Shown piece after piece: positions 1 to 9,310 of a stretch of 59,064 nt of DNA. The notes beneath the pieces are model-generated. The model was not told the DNA's origin, did not search any database, and was given only the letters and a program-made list of their open reading frames with translations. This DNA is from Bacteroidales bacterium (lineage in GTDB: Bacteria; Bacteroidota; Bacteroidia; Bacteroidales; F082), in NCBI GenBank assembly GCA_015709215.1, contig JACCQN010000020.1, positions 1 through 59,064 of the forward strand, read 5' to 3'. Numbering within the stretch: the stretch's first letter is position 1; each line of letters starts with the position of its first letter. Position numbers and translations under genes: made by a program.

Positions 1-21
1 AAGTGATTAAACTTAGCTGTC

Positions 22-57
22 AAACACTGTGTATATTATTTATACACAGTGTTTTTA
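22..57. terminator. Strong hairpin terminator, probably bidirectional
   Basis: A 14-bp perfect inverted repeat (22-35 and 41-54) encloses the loop TTATT, with an A-run on the left and a T-run on the right. It probably ends a gene lying left of the window. The symmetry means it could work in either direction. Confidence 0.75.
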
Positions 58-521
58 TTAAATTTGTTAATAAAAGGTTGCGGATTTAAGCATAACCATG
101 CTAACACTGCAAAGGCTTTATGCCCAGTACACTGGCCCGCAAAACTTTAGCCTGGCTGAAGTTAATACCACACTAACCGATTGTTGGGCTATGGCCATCC
201 TTGTCGGTTGTAATATGGAAGTTGATGTGGGAAAATCCTGTTTTTCTGTAAAACACCTGCACATTGCCATACCCGAGGATAAAGATCGTATGGGGAGAAG
301 TTGTTGGTGCGGTAGATTTTTATTTCAAAGCATAAGAGTATTACTACCCAATGCTAATAGGGTATTTACTGTTTTCAAAAAGATTCGCTGTAAGGCACCA
401 AAATTTGATAAGTTTTCCCCAATAAGTTGTAATCTATTCTGATGAAAATCATTGGAAGACAACTTAGGTGAATTGGATCTCCTACTTTTATATTGTTGTA
501 TTTTGCCGGAATAAAAATCAT
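58..521. other. Intergenic stretch with no recognisable gene
   Basis: About 460 bases between the left terminator and the coaX promoter. A 114-codon open frame on the plus strand (98-442) and a 73-codon one on the minus strand show no recognisable family and no coherent motifs. I see no RNA gene or repeat. It looks like non-coding sequence. Confidence 0.5.
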
Positions 522-529
522 TAGATTTG
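522..529 (+). promoter_or_regulatory. Bacteroidota -7 box upstream of coaX
   Basis: TAGATTTG matches the Bacteroidota TAnnTTTG -7 consensus exactly. Transcription would start near 536. That puts the TTG codon at 534 outside the transcript and leaves ATG 558 as the coaX start. No well-spaced -33 TTTG is present (the nearest lies 16 bases upstream). Confidence 0.55.
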
Positions 530-557
530 CCAGTTGAATGCAACACAGCATAATTTA

Positions 558-1283
558 ATGAATATTAAAATCATCCTGGATATTGGCAACACCTTAATCA
601 AACTGGCTCATTCTGAATCGGGCCGTTTGCTTGACGTTCAAAGCTTTGAGAGCGAAGAAAATCTTTTAAATTGGATTTCACAGCACTCCTATTCAGGAGG
701 AATTGTAGGTTCGGTTAAGGAATTGCCGGTACGATTGCTGGATTGGACAAGAGAGCAGAGCAATTTGCTCCTGTTAAATTCGAACACACCTTTACCTTTC
801 AAGATTGCGTATAAAAGTCCACAAACCCTTGGTTCTGACCGTATTGCGCTGGCAGCTGCAGCATTTGAGCGTTTTCCTGATAAAAATGTTTTGGTGATTG
901 ATATGGGTAGCTGCATTACCTACGACTTGCTTACTGCTGAAGGTGTTTATCATGGGGGCGCAATCAGTCCCGGAATTCATATGCGATTCAAAGCCATGCA
1001 CAGTTTTACCGCCAGCCTACCAATGGCCGAACCAACCTTAAATGCACCATTGATTGGATACGATACACAAAGTTCCCTGCAATCCGGTGTGATGAATGGC
1101 GTGCAGGCAGAAATTGAATGTATGATTGATCAATATGCCACAAATTACAAAGATTTAACAGTATTAATAGGTGGCGGAGACAATAAATATTTTGATAAAA
1201 GGTTTAAAGTTAACATCTTTGCAGCCTCAAACCTGGTGCTGGAAGGCCTGAGGTTTATTTTGGAATTTAATGAAAGTCAATAA
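558..1283 (+). CDS. coaX: Type III pantothenate kinase
   Basis: Predicted to phosphorylate pantothenate with ATP in the first step of coenzyme A synthesis, in the cytoplasm. The 241-aa length fits the type III family. Visible motifs are the N-terminal phosphate-binding DIGNT (residues 8-12), GSDR (92-95), DMGSCITYD (115-123) and GGAISPG (133-139), in the usual order of this ASKHA-fold enzyme. The frame extends upstream to a TTG at 534, but ATG 558 starts the conserved N-terminus and lies downstream of a good -7 box. The end overlaps the next gene by 14 bases, so the two are probably translated together. Confidence 0.93.
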   Translation: MNIKIILDIGNTLIKLAHSESGRLLDVQSFESEENLLNWISQHSYSGGIVGSVKELPVRLLDWTREQSNLLLLNSNTPLPFKIAYKSPQTLGSDRIALAAAAFERFPDKNVLVIDMGSCITYDLLTAEGVYHGGAISPGIHMRFKAMHSFTASLPMAEPTLNAPLIGYDTQSSLQSGVMNGVQAEIECMIDQYATNYKDLTVLIGGGDNKYFDKRFKVNIFAASNLVLEGLRFILEFNESQ

Positions 1284-2559
1284 GTTGAGAAAATTACTCG
1301 GGATTATTGTTATTTTAATGGCATTTCAGACCCTATGGGGACAAACAGGAACGGTATCGCCATATTCACGATTTGGTATCGGCCAGTTAAAAAGTAAAAG
1401 TGTTAATACACGCCTTCATGGAATGGGCGGAATAGCCAATGCAGTAGCCAGCAATAGGTTTATAAATCCTTCCAATCCTGCTACATACACTCGTTTCGAC
1501 TCCCTTTCCTTTCTTTTTAATGCCGGATTACAGATGAGTTCATCTACTTATCGCACCTCCACGCTCACCGAAAAAGGAAGTAATGCTAGTTTGAGTTATT
1601 TTTCGATGGGTTTTCCTGTTACACGCCACTGGAGGGTTGGAATTGGCTTATTACCTTATGCAGATATCGGATATAATATTATTGTCAGCGCTTTTGATGA
1701 AGGAATCGGCAGGTATAATTATGCCTTCAATGGTGATGGTGGTTTGAATCAATTGTTTTTTGGCAATGGCTTCAAGATTAACGATCGGCTTTCGGTAGGC
1801 GTGAATTTAACATACGTTTTCGGAAGAAATACCACGAGTACACTGATTTATTTCCCGGATTCGATGCTTTATGCAAATACCAAAACAGAGCAACGGCTTT
1901 TGGCTAACGACTTTATGTTCGATTACGGAATTTATTACACTAAGCCTTTGGCTAATGATTACCAGCTTAATATAGGCCTTGTTTATGGTCAAAAAGTAAA
2001 TCTGAACGTAAAACGTGAAAAATTGGTGCGGTCTCTTTTTGGAGGTGTTGATGGTGGCATTGAATATATTCTGGATACCATTGCTTATCAGCCCGAAAAA
2101 AAAGGTGAACTTGAGATGCCACATAATCTTGGACTTGGCCTGAGTTTCGAAAAGAAGAACCGCTGGATGATCGGAATGGATGCCAATTGGCATAATTGGA
2201 AGACTTTTGCCATAGATGGTCGGCCGGATTCCTTACAAAATGCATGGAATATTGCTGTTGGTGGAGAATTTACACCCAAGTACACTTCTATTTCAAAGTA
2301 CTGGAGCAGGGTAACTTACAGGATGGGAGCCCGATATAATCAAACCTATCTCAATTTATATGGTCAGTCCATAAATGAGTTTGGCATAAGTTTTGGTTTA
2401 GGACTTCCGTTGCCTCGTTCTTTAACAACGATCGATTTAAGTCTCGAAGTTGGACGAGGAGGTACCACAGCAAAAAACCTGATACAGGAAACTTTTGTTA
2501 ATTTTACAGTCGGCGTTTCCATTTATGAGCGCTGGTTTGTAAAACGAAGATACAATTAA
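1270..2559 (+). CDS. Predicted outer-membrane beta-barrel protein
   Basis: A 429-aa protein with an N-terminal signal peptide (about residues 1-24, ending near WGQ). It then has many alternating aromatic/hydrophobic strands, glycine-rich turns and a terminal aromatic-rich strand, typical of an outer-membrane barrel. Proteins of this type commonly follow coaX in Bacteroidales. The start ATG lies inside the end of coaX (14-base overlap). No enzyme motif is visible. The function is unknown; its position next to a TPR protein and lptC suggests a cell-envelope role (inference). Confidence 0.7.
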   Translation: MKVNKLRKLLGIIVILMAFQTLWGQTGTVSPYSRFGIGQLKSKSVNTRLHGMGGIANAVASNRFINPSNPATYTRFDSLSFLFNAGLQMSSSTYRTSTLTEKGSNASLSYFSMGFPVTRHWRVGIGLLPYADIGYNIIVSAFDEGIGRYNYAFNGDGGLNQLFFGNGFKINDRLSVGVNLTYVFGRNTTSTLIYFPDSMLYANTKTEQRLLANDFMFDYGIYYTKPLANDYQLNIGLVYGQKVNLNVKREKLVRSLFGGVDGGIEYILDTIAYQPEKKGELEMPHNLGLGLSFEKKNRWMIGMDANWHNWKTFAIDGRPDSLQNAWNIAVGGEFTPKYTSISKYWSRVTYRMGARYNQTYLNLYGQSINEFGISFGLGLPLPRSLTTIDLSLEVGRGGTTAKNLIQETFVNFTVGVSIYERWFVKRRYN

Positions 2560-2581
2560 CACAAAACTAACACGCTACACA

Positions 2582-3997
2582 ATGAAAACGAAAGTGATAA
2601 AACACATGCTGCTTTTGCTCATAATAATGGGCTTTGGCATTACTGAAGCAGCAGCTTTCAGTTTAGATAACAAACTGGAATTACCGCAGGAAAAACCAAT
2701 GAAAAAGTATGGTGAAGATAGTGTAAACTGCGTGATCAATATTTCACTCTACAGAGAGTTTTATAAGCAATGGAAAGCCAGCGATTACACAAGTGCTTCC
2801 GTTAAAGACATCCTAAAATCATGGCGTTGGGTTTTTAATAACTGCCCGCTTGGAAGCGAAAACACCTATGTGGATGGAGCAAAGATAATGCAATATCGCA
2901 TCGAAAATGAAAAGGATGAGGCGGTAAAGCAAAAGCTTATTGATACTTTAATGATGGTATATGATCAACGAATTGAATATTTTCCGAATCATTACAAAAC
3001 AGGCCAGCCGCAGGAAGGCTCTATTTTGGGACGTAAGGGAATCGATCTTTATACTTATGCACCAGATCGTTACGAGGATACTTATAATACATTAAAACGC
3101 GCAGTAGAACTTGATGGAGATGCCACCGATGGTTCGGTTTTGATTTATTATTTCCGCTCTGTGATCAAAATGGCACGCAAATCGAAGGTTGATAGCACCG
3201 AAATCGTTGAAGCCTATGCCAAGGTAATGGATATCCTGGATAATAATATTAAAGGTTTGGAAGCACGTGGCGACAAACGATGGGTAGAAATTTACAAGAA
3301 CTATAAAGGAAATATTGATGCTACCTTTGAGCCTTTTGCTACCTGCGAGGATTTGGTAAAGATTTTTAAGAAAAAATTTCAGGCTAATACTGAGGATATT
3401 GATTTGCTGACAAAAATCACCAATATGCTCGACAAACGAGACTGCACTGATGATCCCCTTTATCTCAATGCCAGCAGGAGACTTCACGAATTGCAGCCTA
3501 GTCCCGAATCGGCCTATCTTGTTGGTCGTTTATTACTTAAAGACCAAAAATACAGCGAGGCACTTACTTATTTGGAAGAAGCAACAAAGTCGGATAATGT
3601 GGGGCGTGCACACAACTCTTACAAATTACTTGCCGAAGTAAATCGCGCCCTTAAAAACTATCCCCGTGCACGTCAGATGGCCTACAAAGCCATTGAACTC
3701 GATCCCAATGACGGCGCACCTTATATCACTATAGGCGACCTTTATGCTTCAAGTGCCAAAGAATGTGGCGACAATGAATTTACCAGCAGGGTAGCTTATT
3801 GGGCCGCAATTGATAAGTATCAGCGTGCCAAACAGGTTGACCCCAGTATTACTGAAACTGCCAACAGACGTATTGCTGATTATTCAGTTTATTTTCCTTC
3901 GCTCGAAACCATCTTCTTCTACGATTATAAAGAAGGTGATACTTATACGATAGAGTGTTGGTTTACAGAAACCACCACAATACGTGCTTCGCGATAA
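2582..3997 (+). CDS. Secreted tetratricopeptide-repeat protein
   Basis: A 471-aa protein with a signal peptide (about residues 1-25, hydrophobic core then an AAA-type cleavage region). The rest is largely helical, and at least two TPR-like units are clear around residues 315-390, including a YLVGRLLLKDQKYSEALTYL-like helix pair. It starts 22 bases after the barrel gene and ends 9 bases before lptC, so it belongs to the same transcript. TPR proteins scaffold protein complexes, so a periplasmic or outer-membrane assembly role is plausible. No specific partner can be read from the sequence. Confidence 0.75.
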   Translation: MKTKVIKHMLLLLIIMGFGITEAAAFSLDNKLELPQEKPMKKYGEDSVNCVINISLYREFYKQWKASDYTSASVKDILKSWRWVFNNCPLGSENTYVDGAKIMQYRIENEKDEAVKQKLIDTLMMVYDQRIEYFPNHYKTGQPQEGSILGRKGIDLYTYAPDRYEDTYNTLKRAVELDGDATDGSVLIYYFRSVIKMARKSKVDSTEIVEAYAKVMDILDNNIKGLEARGDKRWVEIYKNYKGNIDATFEPFATCEDLVKIFKKKFQANTEDIDLLTKITNMLDKRDCTDDPLYLNASRRLHELQPSPESAYLVGRLLLKDQKYSEALTYLEEATKSDNVGRAHNSYKLLAEVNRALKNYPRARQMAYKAIELDPNDGAPYITIGDLYASSAKECGDNEFTSRVAYWAAIDKYQRAKQVDPSITETANRRIADYSVYFPSLETIFFYDYKEGDTYTIECWFTETTTIRASR

Positions 3998-4006
3998 AGA
4001 AAAACC

Positions 4007-4576
4007 GTGAAAACCAGAAATAACTTACGTTTTTTTATACAAATTAACATCATAGCGTCCATTGTCGTTATGATGTTTTTTTCATGTGAAAATTCGCTAC
4101 AGGTTATTCAGGAAATCACTCAGCGCGACACCCTGGCTGATGTGAGCGCAGATACAATAACTTATTTCAGGAGCGATTCGGGAAGGGTCCAAATGCAGCT
4201 CAATGCGCCTGCCATGAACCGTTATGAAGGCTCAAATCCAAGCCTGGAATTTCCCGAAGGTTTCGAAGCAGTTTTTTTTGATGATGCAATGAATATAACT
4301 TCGCGCATCAAAGCCGATTATGGAATTAGCTATGAAAATACCAAAATGATGGAAGCCAGAAACGATGTGGAGGTTGAGAACTATGAAACACACGAACGTT
4401 TAAATACCGAGTCGCTTTACTGGGATCAGCGTAAACGCATCATTTTTACACGTGCTTTTGTTAAAATTACCTCTCCGGATAAAGTGATTTTTGGCGACAG
4501 CCTTGTGGCCACGGAAGGTTTTGATCAGCGTACTATTCATAATATGCGTGGAACACTCGAAATTGAAGAGGAGTAA
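4007..4576 (+). CDS. lptC: LPS export periplasmic protein LptC
   Basis: A 189-aa protein whose N-terminal hydrophobic segment (about residues 10-26) ends in FFSC, with Cys27 as a possible lipidation site. The rest is beta-rich, with the LptC-like pattern of sparse aspartate, tyrosine and glycine turns (ITYFRSDSGR, LNAPAMNRYEG). In the family, LptC receives lipopolysaccharide from the LptBFG ABC transporter and passes it to LptA. The start is GTG, preceded by a purine-rich stretch. The place between the TPR gene and the CNNM-type gene matches a gene order common in Bacteroidales. Confidence 0.8.
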   Translation: MKTRNNLRFFIQINIIASIVVMMFFSCENSLQVIQEITQRDTLADVSADTITYFRSDSGRVQMQLNAPAMNRYEGSNPSLEFPEGFEAVFFDDAMNITSRIKADYGISYENTKMMEARNDVEVENYETHERLNTESLYWDQRKRIIFTRAFVKITSPDKVIFGDSLVATEGFDQRTIHNMRGTLEIEEE

Positions 4577-4653
4577 AATTGAATAAGCCTTTGGTTTGTT
4601 GCTGGAATTTCATCAGAAGATTTTTGTTAATTTTGGCTAATAAATAATTTGTA

Positions 4654-5919
4654 GTGTCGGATTTGCAGCTCATTGTAGTTACACTTATTTTTTCGGGTTT
4701 TTTTTCCGGAATGGAAATTGCTTTTGTAAGTTCGAACCGGCTGAGGATTGAGCTGGATTTGAAGAAACATAAATTTGCTGCGCGTCTACTCAATCCTTTT
4801 TATAAAAATCCTTCACGTTTCATAGGTGCTTTATTGTTAGGCAACAATATTGCACTTGTAATTTATGGTATTGTTATGGCCGGCATTTTGGAGCCTTTCA
4901 TCATCAGTGTATTGCCAGCAGCCTTACTGTCTGATTTTATGGTACTCCTGATTCAAACCCTGCTTTCAACACTCCTGATTTTAATAGTGGCGGAGTTTTT
5001 ACCCAAAATTCTTTTTCGTATCAACCCCAACGGGATTCTGAATTTTTTGGCGCTGCCTGTGTGGATTTTTTACTACCTGCTTTATCCATTCATTATCCTT
5101 TATATCGGTTTGGCAGAGCTGATTCTAAAATATGGCTTTAGGATGAACCTTAGTCAGGATGATTACCGCTTTAGTACAGTAGATTTGAACGAATACGTTC
5201 GCGAATACATTTCGCCACAGCAAGATGAAACTCAAACTAACCATGACATTCAGCTTTTTCAGAATGCCCTCGAATTTAAGCATGTAAAGCTGCGCGAATG
5301 TATGGTTCCACGAACGGAAATAGAAGCGGTTAAAAGTGACGAAAGCATGGACGTTGTTGTAAAAAAGTTTGAAGAAACCAAACATTCAAAATTATTGGTT
5401 TATGAAAATTCAATAGACAATATTATCGGCTATGTGCATTCGTATGATGTGTATAAAAGGCCGAAAAACCTTCAGGAAGTACTTCGAACAATTGAAGTTT
5501 TTCCGGAAACTTATCCAGCCAATTTGCTTTTGCGGTATTTTATCCAGGCACGGCAAGGTATTGCAGTTGTGGTGGATGAGTTTGGTGGAACCGCCGGTAT
5601 TGTTTCAATGGAAGATGTCATTGAGGAGATTTTTGGTGAGATAGAAGATGAATACGATGAAGTGGAAGATGTAGAAGTACAACTGGCGGAAAACGAATTT
5701 CATTTTTCAACACGATTAGAGATTGATTATCTGAACGAAATCTACAAACTCAACCTTCCTGAATCGGATGAGTATGAGACTTTAGCAGGCTTTATTCTTT
5801 ATCATCACGAAAGCATCCCCAACCTTGGAGAAGAGATAACAATCGAAGACTACCGTATCAAAGTATTGAAGGCTAGTGATAATAAAATTGAGGAAGTAAA
5901 ACTTAAAGTACTCCACTAG
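4654..5919 (+). CDS. CNNM/CorC-family membrane protein (DUF21-CBS-CorC), GldE-like
   Basis: A 421-aa protein. Residues about 1-190 form a DUF21 domain with about four membrane segments. A CBS pair follows (about 200-330, with MVPRTEIEAV and VVDEFGGTAGIVSMEDV). The C-terminal CorC/HlyC domain (about 345-421) contains LAGFILYHHESIP. Relatives are Mg2+ or Co2+ efflux factors, once called hemolysin TlyC; the Flavobacterium gliding protein GldE is in this family. The start is GTG at 4654, 77 bases after lptC. Which member this is cannot be decided from sequence alone. The gldAFG cluster downstream makes a GldE-like role possible. Confidence 0.85.
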   Translation: MSDLQLIVVTLIFSGFFSGMEIAFVSSNRLRIELDLKKHKFAARLLNPFYKNPSRFIGALLLGNNIALVIYGIVMAGILEPFIISVLPAALLSDFMVLLIQTLLSTLLILIVAEFLPKILFRINPNGILNFLALPVWIFYYLLYPFIILYIGLAELILKYGFRMNLSQDDYRFSTVDLNEYVREYISPQQDETQTNHDIQLFQNALEFKHVKLRECMVPRTEIEAVKSDESMDVVVKKFEETKHSKLLVYENSIDNIIGYVHSYDVYKRPKNLQEVLRTIEVFPETYPANLLLRYFIQARQGIAVVVDEFGGTAGIVSMEDVIEEIFGEIEDEYDEVEDVEVQLAENEFHFSTRLEIDYLNEIYKLNLPESDEYETLAGFILYHHESIPNLGEEITIEDYRIKVLKASDNKIEEVKLKVLH

Positions 5920-6058
5920 CGTGGGTAACTGCCAAGACGTTTTCTTTGCCTTTATTCGAGTTATCAACATATAGCTTACTGTTTATCTGCTTATTAACAG
6001 TTTTTAAACGGAATTATAATTGTTTTCAGTTTTATTTTTATACTTTGAGTTTCTGTTG

Positions 6059-6066
6059 TACATTTG
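6059..6066 (+). promoter_or_regulatory. Bacteroidota -7 box upstream of the PpiD-like gene
   Basis: TACATTTG is an exact TAnnTTTG match, 30 bases before the start codon. A TTTG at 6044-6047 is too close (11 bases) to be a normal -33 element. Confidence 0.5.
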
Positions 6067-6095
6067 CACCCTATTTTTAAAAAGATGAACAGATT

Positions 6096-8204
6096 ATGGC
6101 TGTAATTGGAAAAATTAGAAAGCGTTCAGGGCTTTTGGTTGTAGTGATTGGCGTGGCCTTGGCAGCGTTTGTGTTGGGCGACTTTGCCACCGGAGGCGGT
6201 GGAAGGCCAGATATGAACGTAGGTTCAGTCAACGGAGAAGATATCAGCATTCAGGATTTTAACTTGCGTTATGAGCAGAATGCCAATGCACAACAGCAAC
6301 AACAAGGCAACCGGCTGAGCCAGGATGAGATGTTTCGCGTGAGAGAAAACACATGGAACCAAATGATTGAAGAAATAATCATGGGAGAAGAGTACAAAGC
6401 TTTGGGATTAACAGTAACTCCCGAAGAACTGTTCGACCAGATTCAGGGTTCCAACCCTCATCCCGCAGTAATTCAAAACTTTACTAACCCCGAAACAGGT
6501 CAGTTTGATCGTAAGCTGGTTTTAAATTATCTGCAAAACCTCTCGCAAATGCCTCAGGCTTCAAAAGATCAATGGTTGATTTTTGAGCGTTATGTGAAAG
6601 AAGACCGCTTGCGTACTAAATATCAAAACCTGATCACAAAGGCACATTATTTACCAACTGCTTTAGCGAAAGCAAATCACGAAAATAAAAATAACAAGGC
6701 CGAAGTTGAGCTGCTTAGTGTGCGTTACAATGCCGTGGCTGATTCGCTGGCTGTTCCCACAGATGCTGACTACCAAAAGTTTTACGAAGAGAACAAAAAA
6801 TCATACGACCGTCCTGCCATGCGCGACATCGAATATGTATCTTTCGAAGTAAAACCTTCCAAACAAGATAATGATGAGGCCCTTAACTTTGTAAGCAGCC
6901 TCAAAGCAGAATTTGAACTCACGGATAATATTGCAGGTTTTGTAAACGCAAATTCCGACACCCGCTACGACAGTAGCTGGAAAAAAAACACCGAAGTGCC
7001 GGTAGCACTTGAGCAGGTGATGTTCGAAAATGAACCCGGCTTTGTTTATGGCCCCTATTTCGATCAGAATGCATACAAACTGGCTCGTCTGGTCGATGTT
7101 AGCTTCCGGCCTGATTCGCTCAAGGCAACCCATATTTTGATTGCTTATCAGGGAGCAATGCGTAGTGAACAGGAACGCAGCAAACAAGCTGCTCAGCAAT
7201 TGGCAGATAGCTTGCTGTCAGTAGTAAAAAGAACGCCCTCGAAAATGATGGAACTAGCTGTGCAATTTTCAGATGATGGCAGTGTGGCTCAAAATAGTGG
7301 CGATCTGGGATGGTTCCGCGATGGACAGATGGTTCCCGAGTTTAACCGGTTTGTGATTGAAAATGAAGTTGGAAGTATCGGCCTTGCAGAAACCGATTTT
7401 GGTTTTCATATTATTGAGGTGTCCGGCAAAAAAGAACCTGTCAAAAAAGTTCGCATTGCCGAAATTATTCATAATGTAACGCCCAGCACGCAAACTTATC
7501 AGGATGTTTTTGCTGAAGCCAGCCGCTTTGCTTCTGAAACAAAAACCCGTGAAGATTTCGATAACAATATAGCAGATAAAGGCCTCAACAAACGATTGGC
7601 TCCAAACCTTAGAACAAATTCGAATCGTATAACAGGTATTGAAAATCCGCGCCAGATTGTGCGTTGGGCTTTTGACGAAAATACCAGTGTAAATGATGTG
7701 TCTGATATCTTTGATCTGGATGATATGTATGTTATTGCAGTGCTAACAAAGGCCACTGAAGATGGAATACCTGCTCTGGATGATATCAAAGAGATGATCG
7801 AACCTCAGGTGAAAAACATCAAAAAAGGCGAATACCTTGTCGAAAAGATGAAAGCCCTCAATAACGATTGGGATAAAATCATTGCCGAACTCAAAGCTGA
7901 AAAACAGGTTGTAAGCGATTTGAGCTTCGATAGTCGCACCGTTACTGGTTTTGGTCAGGAAAGCAAATTAATCGGAACAATTTTTGCCATGAAAGAAGGT
8001 GAGATTTCTGAACCTCTTGCAGGAAATGCCGCAGCTTTTATTGTAAAGCTGAACAAGCTAACACCGGCCCCTGAAACTGACAATTACGACCGTATTCGAA
8101 GAGATTACAACGTCGCTTTCTCTAATAGCGTGCGCAATAATGCAGCTTTCAGAGCCCTTGAAAAAGAATCTGATATCGAAGATAATCGCTTGATGTTTTA
8201 TTAA
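6096..8204 (+). CDS. PpiD-like periplasmic peptidyl-prolyl isomerase (SurA N-terminal/parvulin)
   Basis: A 702-aa inner-membrane-anchored folding factor. The N-terminus has one membrane segment (about residues 13-31), then a SurA-like N-terminal helical domain (about 35-200). A parvulin domain sits at about 340-460 (KATHILIAYQG, SGDLGWFRDGQMVPEF, GFHIIEV). A degenerate second parvulin-like repeat is plausible in the C-terminal part. The family helps newly exported outer-membrane proteins fold. It has its own promoter box and a strong terminator, so it is probably one transcription unit. Length and layout match Bacteroidota PpiD homologues. Confidence 0.88.
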   Translation: MAVIGKIRKRSGLLVVVIGVALAAFVLGDFATGGGGRPDMNVGSVNGEDISIQDFNLRYEQNANAQQQQQGNRLSQDEMFRVRENTWNQMIEEIIMGEEYKALGLTVTPEELFDQIQGSNPHPAVIQNFTNPETGQFDRKLVLNYLQNLSQMPQASKDQWLIFERYVKEDRLRTKYQNLITKAHYLPTALAKANHENKNNKAEVELLSVRYNAVADSLAVPTDADYQKFYEENKKSYDRPAMRDIEYVSFEVKPSKQDNDEALNFVSSLKAEFELTDNIAGFVNANSDTRYDSSWKKNTEVPVALEQVMFENEPGFVYGPYFDQNAYKLARLVDVSFRPDSLKATHILIAYQGAMRSEQERSKQAAQQLADSLLSVVKRTPSKMMELAVQFSDDGSVAQNSGDLGWFRDGQMVPEFNRFVIENEVGSIGLAETDFGFHIIEVSGKKEPVKKVRIAEIIHNVTPSTQTYQDVFAEASRFASETKTREDFDNNIADKGLNKRLAPNLRTNSNRITGIENPRQIVRWAFDENTSVNDVSDIFDLDDMYVIAVLTKATEDGIPALDDIKEMIEPQVKNIKKGEYLVEKMKALNNDWDKIIAELKAEKQVVSDLSFDSRTVTGFGQESKLIGTIFAMKEGEISEPLAGNAAAFIVKLNKLTPAPETDNYDRIRRDYNVAFSNSVRNNAAFRALEKESDIEDNRLMFY

Positions 8205-8222
8205 GCTATAAAGACTTCCCAC

Positions 8223-8261
8223 AATAAAAAAGCCGGCAGAAATTCTACCGGCTTTTTTATT
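8223..8261. terminator. Rho-independent terminator after the PpiD-like gene
   Basis: A long inverted repeat, AATAAAAAAGCCGG paired with CCGGCTTTTTTATT, flanks a short loop region and ends in a T-run. It lies 18 bases after the stop codon. It is symmetric, but no gene converges on it. Confidence 0.9.
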
Positions 8262-8361
8262 GCAATCAGTTTGCTTTCACAGTTTTAAAAAATGTTAAAG
8301 CAAGTCCGAATCACTTTTAAAACTGCTGATACTTTAGTTTTTTTGCAAAAAAATTCGTTCT

Positions 8362-9291
8362 ATGGATATTGTAGTAGAAAACCTGACCAAAATCTATGGC
8401 TTACAAAAAGCCGTCGACGACATTTCTTTTCGTGTTGAAACTGGTGAAGTGCTTGGTTTTCTGGGACCTAATGGTGCCGGAAAATCTACTACCATGAAAG
8501 CCATAACCACCTACCTGAGCCCTTCTTCCGGAAATATCCGCCTGGGGAATTACAATATTTATGATCATCCCGAAGAGATTCGTCGAAGGATTGGCTACCT
8601 GCCCGAGAATAATCCTTTGTACCTCGATATGCCGGTGATTGATTACCTGGCTTTTGTGGCAAAGTTGCAGGGCATATCGCAAAATAAAATCAAGGAAAGC
8701 ATACTCGAAATGGTAAAAGTATGCGGACTGGAAGGCGAAAAACATAAAAAGATTGCAGAACTCTCCAAAGGATACAGGCAACGCGTGGGTTTGGCCCAAG
8801 CCTTGATTCATGATCCGCAGGTGCTCATTCTCGACGAGCCAACCACCGGCCTCGACCCTAACCAGATTGTTGAAATCCGGGAGCTGATCAGAAAGATTGG
8901 CCGCGAAAAAACGGTTATCCTCAGTTCTCATATTTTGGCCGAGGTGGAAGCTACCTGCGATCGTATCATGATCATCAACAAAGGAAAAATTGTGGCCGAT
9001 GGCACGGCAGACACACTTCGCAAACATGCCGGGGGCAAAGAAATTTTGCATGTTACCATCGAAGATGGCGGCCTCAATGAAATACATCAGGCACTTGCAG
9101 CACTCGAAACAGTTGAAATGGTTGATTTCATCAATAAAGAAAACGGAACTTTTGAAGTGCAAAGCAAAACCAATCAATCTTCGCGCAGGGCAATATTTCA
9201 GCTGTGTGTGCAAAACAACTGGATGCTAACGCGTCTTAGTCCGGTTGAAACCCGCCTCGAAGACGTGTTCCGTGAACTCACAATTCAATAA
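8362..9291 (+). CDS. gldA: ABC transporter ATP-binding protein GldA
   Basis: A 309-aa ATPase with Walker A GPNGAGKS (35-42), signature LSKGYRQRVG (about 134-143), Walker B VLILDEP (about 155-161) and a switch histidine in SSHIL. The C-terminal extension (about 220-309) is usual for this subfamily. It is followed by a permease (20 bases on) and a GldG-type protein, the GldA-GldF-GldG arrangement. In Flavobacterium these genes are needed for gliding. In non-gliding Bacteroidota the transported substrate is unknown. Confidence 0.88.
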   Translation: MDIVVENLTKIYGLQKAVDDISFRVETGEVLGFLGPNGAGKSTTMKAITTYLSPSSGNIRLGNYNIYDHPEEIRRRIGYLPENNPLYLDMPVIDYLAFVAKLQGISQNKIKESILEMVKVCGLEGEKHKKIAELSKGYRQRVGLAQALIHDPQVLILDEPTTGLDPNQIVEIRELIRKIGREKTVILSSHILAEVEATCDRIMIINKGKIVADGTADTLRKHAGGKEILHVTIEDGGLNEIHQALAALETVEMVDFINKENGTFEVQSKTNQSSRRAIFQLCVQNNWMLTRLSPVETRLEDVFRELTIQ

Positions 9292-9310
9292 CCGAAAAGC
9301 ATTTTGAACA

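Noticed and set aside
98-442. 114-codon plus-strand open frame near the left edge
   Set aside because: No recognisable domain, no promoter or start signal, cysteine-rich odd composition. Likely chance.
8401-9213. 270-codon minus-strand frame across gldA
   Set aside because: It is antisense to a clear ABC ATPase; its composition is that of a shadow frame.
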